Positions 34,508-41,572 of a stretch of DNA of 45,494 nt are shown in pieces (position 1 is the first letter of the stretch; each line of letters starts with the position of its first letter). The notes beneath the pieces were generated by a model. The model worked only from the letters and a program-made list of their open reading frames with translations. It was not told the origin of the DNA and ran no database searches. The translations under genes were made by a program, and so were the position numbers. This stretch comes from Candidatus Poribacteria bacterium (lineage in GTDB: Bacteria; Poribacteria; WGA-4E; WGA-3G), in the NCBI GenBank assembly GCA_022821065.1, contig JAJEEK010000097.1, positions 1-45,494 on the forward strand. The letters are read 5' to 3'.

Positions 34508-35665
34508 TTACAGACTTTCTGCAGCATCTAATACTAATTCCGCTGTTCGTTTAGCTGCACCGGCTGCCCCAAGCTGCGCATAAACGGCTTGAAGGGACTC
34601 GCGCTGTTTTTTACGTTTCTCTGGATGCCGCAGAAAATCGAGTGCCAACGCTGTCAAAGCCCCCGGTGTCAATGCCGTCTGCAACAATTCTGGAACAATA
34701 TCACGTCCAGCAATAAGGTTCGGGAGTCCACTCCGATTCAGCGGGGTCAACATCTTGATGATATGCCAATTGACAGATGCCGTGCGAAAGAGGATAATCA
34801 TCGGTGTACCGATACATGTTGCTTCAAGCGTCGCTGTGCCAGAGGTAACCAACAACAAGGTTGACGCTCGCATCGCTGTATATGTCTGATTTTCGACAAT
34901 CCGAATGGATGGGATTTGTAGGGGCTGGGTTCCCCGGTTTTCCGTACGGTGTTCCGCGATACTTTCACGTGAAATTCCGGGGGCTAAAGGGAGGACCCAC
35001 TGCGCCTTCGGATAGACCTCCGCAATGTGCGCGGCGGCTTTCAGCATAACCGGTAAAATATGTCGGACCTCGGAACGACGGCTCCCCGGCATCAACCCGA
35101 TAATAGGCGCATCTCCATCATCCGCGCCACACAAATTGAGACGCTCTCGCGCCTCACATACCGTTAAGGAAGTCTGGGCAAAATCGACAAGCGGATGCCC
35201 AACGAATTCGGCGTTTGCACCAGCATCTCGGTAGAACTTCGCTTCAAATGGGAAAATGGCAGCGACAACGTCTGCTGATTTCGCCAGCTTCTTGGCTCGA
35301 CCCGCACGCCATGCCCATGCTTTCGGCGGAATGTAATAGACAACCGACACTCCGCAACCACGAGCAAATTTGGCTAACGGCATATTAAACTCAGCAAAAT
35401 CTACAAGGAGAAGTACATCCGGACGCGCCTCACGGATACGGCGTTTCAGATACGACTGTTTCCGAAGGAACATCGGGAGGACAGTGATCACATCCGCAAA
35501 ACCCATGACAGCGGAATCTCGGATGTGAAGGTCAAGGTTCACAGATGCCGCTGCCATCTCGTCACCGCCCATGCCGAAGAGTGTTATATCGGGAGACAGT
35601 GCCTTAAGTTGCCGAGCAACATGCGAAGCGTGCAAGTCACCAGAAGGTTCCCCCGCAACAATCAT
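34508..35665 (-). CDS. lpxB: Lipid-A-disaccharide synthase LpxB
   Basis: LpxB joins UDP-2,3-diacylglucosamine and lipid X. Family motifs: 'IVAGEPSGDLHASHVARQLK', 'FGMGGDEMAAA', 'VLLLVDFAEFNMPLAKFA', 'VVYYIPPKAWAWRAGRAKKL' and 'IGLMPGSRRSEVRHILPVML'. The frame is open to TTG 35764 and has another ATG at 35722, but that upstream stretch consists of a heptamer repeat. ATG 35665, right after the repeat arm, gives 385 residues, close to the 382 of E. coli LpxB. A GTAGG-type palindrome inside the gene (34918-34943) encodes an extra in-frame peptide with NRGTQPLQ. The start choice is an inference; the family call is firm. Confidence 0.9.
   Translation of the reverse strand: MIVAGEPSGDLHASHVARQLKALSPDITLFGMGGDEMAAASVNLDLHIRDSAVMGFADVITVLPMFLRKQSYLKRRIREARPDVLLLVDFAEFNMPLAKFARGCGVSVVYYIPPKAWAWRAGRAKKLAKSADVVAAIFPFEAKFYRDAGANAEFVGHPLVDFAQTSLTVCEARERLNLCGADDGDAPIIGLMPGSRRSEVRHILPVMLKAAAHIAEVYPKAQWVLPLAPGISRESIAEHRTENRGTQPLQIPSIRIVENQTYTAMRASTLLLVTSGTATLEATCIGTPMIILFRTASVNWHIIKMLTPLNRSGLPNLIAGRDIVPELLQTALTPGALTALALDFLRHPEKRKKQRESLQAVYAQLGAAGAAKRTAELVLDAAESL
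34918..34943. repeat. Repeat inserted in frame within lpxB
   Basis: GTAGGGGCTGGGTTCCCCGG followed by TTTTCC matches the GTAGG-GGGTT palindromic family (compare 43331-43350). On the minus strand it encodes ENRGTQPLQ within LpxB, in a loop between 'ESIAEHRT' and 'IPSIRIVENQ'. The reading frame is kept. Confidence 0.6.
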
Positions 35666-35670
35666 AATTT

Positions 35671-35782
35671 TTGGCTTTCGGCTCTTGGCTTTCGGCTCTC
35701 GGTTAAAAGATGTTTGTGGCATCAGCAAATATTGGAACTCCCACAAGAATCTACCGACTGCCAATGGCTGACAGCCGACAGC
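35671..35782. repeat. Heptamer inverted-arm repeat in the lpxB leader
   Basis: Arm 35671-35705 is a clean 7-bp tandem (TTGGCTT, TCGGCTC, TTGGCTT, TCGGCTC, TCGGTTA). Arm 35755-35782 has GACAGCC-type units. Read on the minus strand, left arm, spacer, right arm and ATG 35665 come in the same order as before 29632 and 30621, including CTTTTAACCGA at the start of the right arm. Confidence 0.7.
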
Positions 35783-35786
35783 CTTC

Positions 35787-36833
35787 CTAAGGCATCATCC
35801 CCGGTACTTTCAGACCATCGGTTTCACTTAAACCGAACATCAGATTGAGATTCTGCACAACAGCACCGGCAGCACCTTTACCGAGGTTGTCAATCGCTGC
35901 CATTGCGACGACGCGGCGGGTACGTGTATCCACTTCCAACCCAACATCGCAATAATTGCTGCCGAGTACCGATTTGGTTTGAGGGTATGCACTGGACGGA
36001 AGCACCCGAACAAACGGCTCATTTTCGTAAAATCTACCATACAACGCAAGCGCATCCGCCGTAGACATCTCCTCAGTAAGACGCATATAAACAGTGCTGA
36101 GAATGCCTCGCGTCATCGGCACAAGATGCGGCGTAAATGTCACACGAACATCGGTTTCCGAGGCAACAGCACTTAACTCCTGCTCAATTTCTGGTGTATG
36201 CCGATGCGTACCTATATTATAGGCAACAACATTAGACTCACGGTTCGGATAGTGCGTATTTTCGCTCGGTTTCGGACCGGCACCGGAAATCCCTGATTTC
36301 GAGTCAACAATAATAGAATCCAACGCCACCGCACCTTGCGCGACTAACGGCATCGCCGCAAGTATAGCACTCGTCGGATAACACCCCGGATTCGCAACCA
36401 ATTGGGCAGTCCGAATCTGTTCACGATACCGTTCCGGCAACCCATAGACCGCCTGTTGCATGAGTTCAGCACTTGTATGTTCAGCATGGTACCACGCTTC
36501 GTAGGTGTCCGCATCTCCGAGCCGATAGTCCGCGCTGAAATCCACAACCCGTAAACCTTGTGCAAGGATCCGCGGCGCAAATGACATCGCCACCTTGTGC
36601 GGAACCGCAAGCACAATAACATCTACACGCGCTTTGAGAGAGTCAAGATCCAATGGTTCAAATTTAGAAGACAGAAACCCGCGAAGGTTCGGCAGGACAC
36701 TCTCAATACATTGTCCCGCATAAGTTTCAGAAGTACAGAGCGCTACTTGCAGCTTGCCAGAGTGGTTCGCAAGAAAGCGTAACAACTCGCTACCACTATA
36801 CCCTGACGCACCAACAATTCCAACTTTTATCAT
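35787..36833 (-). CDS. argC: N-acetyl-gamma-glutamyl-phosphate reductase
   Basis: ArgC reduces N-acetylglutamyl phosphate with NADPH in arginine synthesis. The 348-residue protein has the nucleotide-binding loop 'VGIVGASGYSGSELLRFL' (about 4-21) and the catalytic cysteine C151 in 'LVANPGCYPTSAILA'. Also present are 'DSKSGISGAGPKPSENTHYP' and 'YNIGTHRHTPEIEQEL' (active-site histidine), then 'TPHLVPMTRGIL'. Length and motifs are typical of the type 1 enzyme. No other arg genes lie in the window. Transcription on the minus strand would continue into lpxB, whose leader is a repeat. Confidence 0.95.
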   Translation of the reverse strand: MIKVGIVGASGYSGSELLRFLANHSGKLQVALCTSETYAGQCIESVLPNLRGFLSSKFEPLDLDSLKARVDVIVLAVPHKVAMSFAPRILAQGLRVVDFSADYRLGDADTYEAWYHAEHTSAELMQQAVYGLPERYREQIRTAQLVANPGCYPTSAILAAMPLVAQGAVALDSIIVDSKSGISGAGPKPSENTHYPNRESNVVAYNIGTHRHTPEIEQELSAVASETDVRVTFTPHLVPMTRGILSTVYMRLTEEMSTADALALYGRFYENEPFVRVLPSSAYPQTKSVLGSNYCDVGLEVDTRTRRVVAMAAIDNLGKGAAGAVVQNLNLMFGLSETDGLKVPGMMP

Positions 36834-36900
36834 TTATGTTCACCGCATGTTTTTATTATGTTTTTATTACCAATAGGACCCACGCGAATCCCTTTGCAGG

Positions 36901-36917
36901 CGGGGTTTGGAACCCCG
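36901..36917. repeat. Palindromic GTAGG-type repeat
   Basis: CGGGGTT-TGG-AACCCCG, preceded by GCAGG; same family as 33196-33216. Confidence 0.6.
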
Positions 36918-37073
36918 CTCATTATATACCCTCTGAGAAAAAACACGTAAATCCTAACGAAGTCATATATTATGTAGGAATTTTACTACATTTTGGCGAT
37001 AAAGTCAAATTAGCAATTTATAAAGTGCCACCCGTAGCATAGACTGTTAGTCTGTGCAATGTATTAACTGCTG

Positions 37074-37114
37074 ACCACCGAGTGCTGACGGCTGACTGCC
37101 GACAACTAACAACT
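37074..37114. repeat. Heptamer tandem, single arm
   Basis: Seven 7-bp units with CTGA/CCGA recurring every 7 bases (TAACTGC, TGACCAC, CGAGTGC, TGACGGC, TGACTGC, CGACAAC, TAACAAC). Right-arm type; no partner arm was recognised. Confidence 0.65.
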
Positions 37115-37259
37115 ATTTAAAAATACATTGACAGCATATTTATATACAAGGTAAAATATACAAATTACTTTCAACCATCTCACACACTATAATCTTGCCA
37201 GAAAACAACAAAGGAGCAGTTCCTAAACACTTCTAAACCTTGATAAATCTAAATAAACC

Positions 37260-37288
37260 TTGATAAACCTGATTTTATGTGGTATACT
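37260..37288 (+). promoter_or_regulatory. Promoter of the IS607 tnpA gene
   Basis: TTGATA (37260-37265) and TATACT (37283-37288), 17-base spacer, TG extended -10. The expected transcript start is about 37295, at the A of the tnpA ATG itself, so the mRNA may be leaderless. Confidence 0.6.
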
Positions 37289-37294
37289 TGTGGT

Positions 37295-37903
37295 ATGAAA
37301 AACTATAAACCCCCACGAGAAGCAGCGCAGACTCTCGGAATAACAGTAGACCATCTGCGTCGGATGGAACGTGCGGGAGAAATTACCTGCATAAGAACAG
37401 GAGGCGGGCATCGTAGATATGATGTCCAAAGTTTCATAGATGCACAAACCCGAGCAGATATTACTACCATTGGATACTGCCGAGTTCATGGAAAATCGCA
37501 ATCAGACGCTCTTGCGTCCCAAATCGCTTACTTGCAAAAACACTACCCGGAAGCAGAAATCATCAAAGACTTCGGTAGCGGTATCAACTTCAAACGAAAA
37601 GGGCTTAGAACCTTATTGGAGCGCATCTTGCGAGGCGATAAACTCCGCGTTGTTGTTGCCCATCGGGATCGACTCGCCCGATTCGGCGGCGAAGTTATAC
37701 AATTCTTGGTCGAACAAAACGGTGGAGAAGTCGTGGTTCTCAACGAAACTGTTTATGGTTCCCCCAAAGAGGAACTTACTGCCGATCTCCTCGCAATTCT
37801 GCATGTCTTTTCCCGTAGAATGCCCGGACTCCGGCGATACCGTGACCAAATCAAGGAAGATAGAAATCTTTCCCACGGTGGAACAGAAAACGATTCTTCG
37901 TAG
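37295..37903 (+). CDS. tnpA: IS607-type serine recombinase TnpA
   Basis: 202 residues from ATG 37295; an earlier ATG at 37277 lies inside the promoter. The N-terminal MerR-like helix-turn-helix (about 1-50) has 'PREAAQTLGITVDHLRRMER' and 'GGGHRRYDVQSF'. The resolvase domain (about 57-190) has 'IGYCRVHGKSQSDALASQIA', 'IKDFGSGINFKRKGLRTLLE', 'VVAHRDRLARFGGEVIQFLV'. Family members carry the nucleophile in 'YxRVS'; here the position reads H65 (RVHG), so the catalytic serine seems absent. Downstream arginine motifs are kept. The tnpB start lies inside the 3' end, in another frame. Confidence 0.85.
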   Translation: MKNYKPPREAAQTLGITVDHLRRMERAGEITCIRTGGGHRRYDVQSFIDAQTRADITTIGYCRVHGKSQSDALASQIAYLQKHYPEAEIIKDFGSGINFKRKGLRTLLERILRGDKLRVVVAHRDRLARFGGEVIQFLVEQNGGEVVVLNETVYGSPKEELTADLLAILHVFSRRMPGLRRYRDQIKEDRNLSHGGTENDSS

Positions 37904-38969
37904 ATGGTTTGGCACTTCACGGTATGCCTATAATATGGCAGTATCCTTGCTGGACAGACAGGACACCCCCATAAACTTCAAGGGACTTGTTCCTGTCGTC
38001 TTTGATGAACTTCCTGATTGGCACACCGAAACGCCTCGGCAGATAAAAGTGGGTGCCGTGATGGATGCGTGTCAAGCGGTCAGTAATGCGAAGATCAAGT
38101 GTAAAAAGACTGGCAAGTTTCAAAAGGTTTCGTTTCGGTCAAGAAAACGCAAACAGACGCTTTACCTACGCGCAGATTCATTGAAAAAAAATGGATTCTA
38201 TGTTCGGTTTTTAGGCGAAATGAAGATGGCAGAACCGTTGCCAGCAAACCCCCAAGGAAAAGGTAAAGTGTCCGAACGTGATACGGATGCAGAGGTCAAG
38301 GATTCTCAACTGATTTTTGAAAATGGACGCTATTTCCTTTGCGTTGCTTATGTTGAGAAGAAAAAGACGCGAGAACCAAGCGGTAGAATCGTAGCACTTG
38401 ACCCCGGTGTTCGTGATTTTATGACATTTTTCGCTGAAGATTGCTTCGGTTGGTTAGGTCAGCAGTGTATCAACCGTATCCAAAGGCTTTGTCAACACTG
38501 CGATAATCTCTACGCCCGCGCGACGCGAGAGGAACGCCCGCTACGGCGTGCTTTGCGTAAAGCTGCGAATAAAATCAGATTCAAAATCCGTAACCTTATT
38601 GATGAGCTTCATAAGAAGGTCGCACACTTCCTTGTAGCGAACTTTGACATCATTTTGCTCCCGACTTTCGAGACGAAGCAAATGACGAAGCGGGGCACGA
38701 GGAAGTTACGCACGAAGTCAGTTCGGCAGATGCTAACGCTCTCACACTATAGATTCAAAACCTTTCTAAAACAGAAGGCTTCGGAATATGGTGTGCAAGT
38801 CATAGATGTCTGTGAAGCATATACTTCCAAAACGGTGTCTTGGACGGGTGAAGTCATCACGAACCTTAGGGGTTCAAAAGTGATCAAGTCATCGGAAGGT
38901 CATCGTATGGATAGAGATTTGAACGGCGCACGTGGGATATTCATTAAGACTGTCGCCCGTGCTTTGTGA
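37803..38969 (+). CDS. tnpB: TnpB RNA-guided nuclease (zinc-finger-less type)
   Basis: 388 residues from ATG 37803, overlapping tnpA by 101 bases. The frame is open from 37440, but that part is the tnpA gene in another frame. RuvC residues are present: D200 ('RIVALDPGVRDF'), E290 ('LPTFETKQM') and D372 ('MDRDLNGARGIF'). The four-cysteine zinc finger usually placed between Glu and the last Asp is lost: TSKTVSWTG replaces TSKTCSxCG, and no second pair is found. The N-terminal 'RKIEIFPTVEQKTILRRWFG' followed by 'TSRYAYNMAV' is typical. TnpB cuts DNA guided by an RNA from the element's right end, aiding its retention. Confidence 0.88.
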   Translation: MSFPVECPDSGDTVTKSRKIEIFPTVEQKTILRRWFGTSRYAYNMAVSLLDRQDTPINFKGLVPVVFDELPDWHTETPRQIKVGAVMDACQAVSNAKIKCKKTGKFQKVSFRSRKRKQTLYLRADSLKKNGFYVRFLGEMKMAEPLPANPQGKGKVSERDTDAEVKDSQLIFENGRYFLCVAYVEKKKTREPSGRIVALDPGVRDFMTFFAEDCFGWLGQQCINRIQRLCQHCDNLYARATREERPLRRALRKAANKIRFKIRNLIDELHKKVAHFLVANFDIILLPTFETKQMTKRGTRKLRTKSVRQMLTLSHYRFKTFLKQKASEYGVQVIDVCEAYTSKTVSWTGEVITNLRGSKVIKSSEGHRMDRDLNGARGIFIKTVARAL

Positions 38970-39090
38970 GTTCCACCATACCACGTGTTTCCTTGTGGTA
39001 TGCGGTTCGTGTGTATTTTCTGGCTATCGTGGTCAGACGACACTGATTACGCACAGGATAAGGACACGACGGTGTTCGTAAAAGGGGGTA
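38900..39090 (+). ncRNA. Candidate omega-RNA (guide RNA scaffold) of TnpB
   Basis: The region covers the tnpB 3' end and the right end of the element, where omega-RNAs are made in known TnpB systems. A strong hairpin CATACCAC (38977-38984) / GTGGTATG (38995-39002) lies just after the stop, followed by TGCGGTTCGTG and a region with further short complementarities. The guide part would lie past the right end, roughly beyond 39080. Extent and ends are estimates. Confidence 0.45.
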
Positions 39091-39161
39091 GGATCCCTCT
39101 AAAAATCTATTGCTTTCTATAGATATACACGGAATAATATAGGTTTTTAGGAACAGAAACT

Positions 39162-39911
39162 ATGAAATTTGCACGCTATGAATTAAATGGCACAATCGGT
39201 TACGGTGCCGTCTCAGGCGAAAATCTGAACGTACTATCGGGATGTCCATTCGGAGAATACAGTGAAACAGGCGATACTGTCGCTTTAGCAGATGTCAAAC
39301 TCCTCGCACCGACAACACCGACCAAGGTGTTGGCCGTCGGTTTAAACTATCGGAGTCATTTAGACGGTGCACCGGAACCGACAAACCCCGAAATCTTCAT
39401 CAAAACGCCCTCCTGTATCAATAACCCAGGCGGCAATATCGAATTACCAGACGGCGATGACGATGTACACGCCGAAGGTGAACTCGTCGTCATTATGAAA
39501 AAACAGACACGAAAAGCAACACCAGAAGAAGCCGCCGCCAATATATTAGGCGTGACCTGCGGCAACGATGTCAGCGCACGCACATGGCAGAGCAACGATC
39601 TGCAGTGGTGGCGCGCCAAAGCATCGGATACCTTTGGTCCCATAGGTCCCGTTATCGCTACGGATGTTGATTACACCGATGCACAATTAGAAACCCGTAT
39701 CAACGGCGAAATCGTCCAGAAACAGACAACCGCAGACCTCATTTTCCCTGTAACGACGATTGTGAGTTTCATTTCACAAGCAATAACGCTCGAACCCGGT
39801 GATGCAATCTTTACCGGCACACCCGGCACAACGACAGCGTTGAAATCCGGTGATGTCGTTGAAATCGAGATTGAAGGCATCGGCGTTCTGAGAAACCCAG
39901 TCGTGGCATAG
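39162..39911 (+). CDS. Fumarylacetoacetate hydrolase family protein
   Basis: 249 residues of the FAH fold, whose members hydrolyse, decarboxylate or hydrate C-C bonds in 2-oxoacid degradation. Motifs: 'KVLAVGLNYRSHLDG', 'PEIFIKTPSCINNPGG', 'VHAEGELVVIMKK' (metal-ligand glutamates), 'GVTCGNDVSARTWQ', 'KASDTFGPIGPVI', 'AIFTGTPGTT'. It is of the short single-domain type (about 250 residues), often annotated as 2-hydroxyhepta-2,4-diene-1,7-dioate isomerase or oxaloacetate decarboxylase; the substrate cannot be fixed. TAGGA precedes the ATG. A possible promoter TTGCTT-17-AATAAT lies about 50 bases upstream, just after the IS element. Confidence 0.9.
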   Translation: MKFARYELNGTIGYGAVSGENLNVLSGCPFGEYSETGDTVALADVKLLAPTTPTKVLAVGLNYRSHLDGAPEPTNPEIFIKTPSCINNPGGNIELPDGDDDVHAEGELVVIMKKQTRKATPEEAAANILGVTCGNDVSARTWQSNDLQWWRAKASDTFGPIGPVIATDVDYTDAQLETRINGEIVQKQTTADLIFPVTTIVSFISQAITLEPGDAIFTGTPGTTTALKSGDVVEIEIEGIGVLRNPVVA

Positions 39912-39959
39912 TAATTTTTTGTAGGCGCGCTTTCTAATTCCTCTACTGGTGAAGTTCTA

Positions 39960-40616
39960 ATGACAAAATTGTTTAGCAGCTCAGTACTATTATTGGCAGG
40001 TTTACTCACTGTTTCAATGCTCGTCGGCTGCGGTGGTGCCGAGAACCCAGTTGCAGCCGAACCTGTGCCGGTTAACTTCGTAAGGGCAACCCCGGCGGGC
40101 GGAGAGATTGCCACGAATGAAACTATTACGGTTAGCTTTGACCGTAAACCCGCTGAGGTCAAGGTAAGTGCTGGTACTGTCAGAGTCACAGGCAAAACAG
40201 CGATTATTACGGGACCATTTCCCCTTGGTGCGCTCACATTGATAATTACTTGGGCTGATGGCACTCTGGTACAGAACTATACAATTACCGGGCCGGACTG
40301 AACCGATCTGCGTGTCACGGGTGGCACTATTACAGACGGGGACACGGATGTCAATGCCGAATCCATCAACAGCGACGGATGGATCGAGATCATGTTCACT
40401 GAAGAGGTAACCGGAAACATTGCCCTCCAAACAGAAGATGGGACTGATGTCGGTTGGATTGGTAAAGTCGAAGGTCACACAGCAACACTTGAACTTGTTA
40501 AGGGCAAAGAACTTGCCAACGAAACCGTCTACGTCGTTGTTGGCAAAGTCTCCACCGCCGATGGCATCCAGCAGCTTGACATTGAAATCGCCTTTGTAAC
40601 CAAGGCTAAAGCGTAA
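39960..40616 (+). pseudogene. Lipoprotein with Ig-like domains, split by an in-frame TGA
   Basis: The first part (39960-40301, 113 residues) has a lipoprotein signal with lipobox 'MLVGCGG' (Cys about 22) and an SbsA/Big_5-like domain ('FVRATPAGGEIATNETITVS'). It stops at TGA 40299-40301. The same frame continues without a shift to TAA 40614-40616, encoding TDLRVTGG, then 'DGWIEIMFTEEVTGNIALQ' and 'ELVKGKELANETVYVVVGKV', a second domain of the same kind. One base change (for example from TGG) would explain the stop. Readthrough is possible but not shown. The full protein would be 218 residues plus the TGA codon. It was probably surface-exposed. Confidence 0.7.
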
Positions 40617-40663
40617 ATTCAAATCCTGTTCTGACCTGCGTGAGACTTCAAAAGGAGAAAACA

Positions 40664-41443
40664 ATGCGTTTCAAACATCTATCTCTCTCTCGCTACAGCC
40701 AAATATCTCAGAAGATTAAACTATCTCTCAAAATCGCAGTGCCGCTTCTATGCCTTAGCATAGCAATACAGGCATCGGCAGTGCTACTGTTTCACGACGA
40801 TTTTGAGAAGGATAAGATTGGAAGCGAACCCAGCAAATGGGAAGTCGGACACGACGGTGCCACAACCGCTAAAGTCGTCGCCGACCCGAAAAAAGCGAGC
40901 AACAAAGTCCTGCTAACCGCCGACAAGGGATCTAATCAATCGCGGCACGATGTCGGCGGCTCTATCTATGTCGTCGGCGACCTGGCTTGGGACGATTACG
41001 TTGCTGAATGGGATATGATGTTCCCCGATGACTTCTATATGGGCATCGTATTCCGCTTCCAAGACGGTGAAAAATTCTATCTCAGCGACCGACGGCAAGG
41101 CGGTAAAGATTACCATTTCTACAAACGGCAAGGCGGTTGGGCACTCGTTCAAGCTGGATTAGTCGAAAACGACCCCGAAGTCTGGTATCGCGCACAACTC
41201 GTTCTCGAAGGCGACAATTTCACCTTCAAACTCAAAGAACGGAAAGATAACACGCCATTTGACAAGATCGATCCGGCAACCGAAGGCACAGATGGAAACT
41301 TCAAAACCGGTCAGTTCGGAAACTATGGACTCGTCTATATTGACAACATTTTCATCGGTGATTCCGTTGAAGACCTCGTTCTACCCGTCGAACCACAGGA
41401 CAAATTAAGTATGACCTGGGGCGAGATCAAGGATGCTTATTAA
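40664..41443 (+). CDS. Secreted beta-sandwich protein with the shared C-terminal tail
   Basis: 259 residues from ATG 40664 with AAAAGGAG upstream; the GTG at 40640 precedes that site and is unlikely. The N-terminus is long and basic before a hydrophobic helix (about 28-44, ending IQASA), a signal peptide. The domain (about 45-235) has 'LLFHDDFEKDKIGSEPSKWE', 'VAEWDMMFPDDFYMGIVFRF' and 'YGLVYIDNIFIGD', a laminin-G/concanavalin-like sandwich related to DUF1080-type proteins. The end is PVEPQDKLSMTWGEIKDAY, matching the tails of the two LamG proteins at 3860 and 4857. The function is unknown, possibly glycan binding. Confidence 0.82.
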   Translation: MRFKHLSLSRYSQISQKIKLSLKIAVPLLCLSIAIQASAVLLFHDDFEKDKIGSEPSKWEVGHDGATTAKVVADPKKASNKVLLTADKGSNQSRHDVGGSIYVVGDLAWDDYVAEWDMMFPDDFYMGIVFRFQDGEKFYLSDRRQGGKDYHFYKRQGGWALVQAGLVENDPEVWYRAQLVLEGDNFTFKLKERKDNTPFDKIDPATEGTDGNFKTGQFGNYGLVYIDNIFIGDSVEDLVLPVEPQDKLSMTWGEIKDAY

Positions 41444-41448
41444 AAGAA

Positions 41449-41551
41449 AGCGTGGAAGGGAAAAATTGGAAGGACGGAACGGAGGAAGGATAGGTCCCCA
41501 ACCTTCCAACTTTCCATCCAAATTCCTTCCGTTCTTCCAGTCTTCCACGCT
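41449..41551. repeat. Octamer inverted-arm repeat
   Basis: The right half (about 41505-41558) is a degenerate 8-bp tandem (CTTCCGTT, CTTCCAGT, CTTCCACG, CTTCCGCT). The left half (about 41449-41490) has GGAA-type units. AGCGTGGAAG (41449-41458) and CTTCCACGCT (41542-41551) are exact complements. It differs from the heptamer family in period and sequence. Confidence 0.6.
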
Positions 41552-41572
41552 TCCGCTCACCCATACCGAACC

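Larger units (their letters stand above)
36834..37276. other. Intergenic region, 443 bp, between argC and the IS607 element
   Basis: It holds a GTAGG-family palindrome (36901-36917), a hairpin GCATAGACT-GTT-AGTCTGTGC (about 37038-37058) and a seven-unit heptamer tandem (37074-37114). A promoter-like TTGACA-18-TAAAAT is at 37128-37157. The direct repeat AAACCTTGATAAA (about 37236-37268) probably lies in the left end of the IS. No gene or tRNA was recognised. Confidence 0.55.
37200..39110 (+). mobile_element. IS607-family insertion sequence (tnpA + tnpB)
   Basis: A MerR-HTH serine recombinase gene overlapping a TnpB gene, the standard IS607 layout. Ends were not determined: the left end is taken near the AAACCTTGATAAA repeats and the right end after the structured region downstream of tnpB. 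An 11-bp motif CTTGTGGTATG is shared by the left end (37287-37297) and the right-end hairpin (38992-39002). It lies between argC and the hydrolase gene. Confidence 0.75.

Noticed and set aside
37020..37060. Possible tRNA from hairpin GCATAGACT-GTT-AGTCTGTGC
   Set aside because: Only one stem can be drawn; no T-loop, acceptor stem or anticodon arm of proper size.
37440..37802. N-terminal extension of TnpB
   Set aside because: This part coincides with tnpA in another frame and has no TnpB similarity; homology begins after 37803.
40299..40340. Selenocysteine insertion at the in-frame TGA
   Set aside because: A small hairpin follows, but the protein is an Ig-like lipoprotein with no redox motif and no Sec machinery is seen; a nonsense change is simpler.
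40014..40664. Minus-strand frame of 216 codons opposite the split lipoprotein
   Set aside because: The plus strand has a lipobox, domain-like sequence on both sides of the TGA and a ribosome site; the minus frame has none of these.
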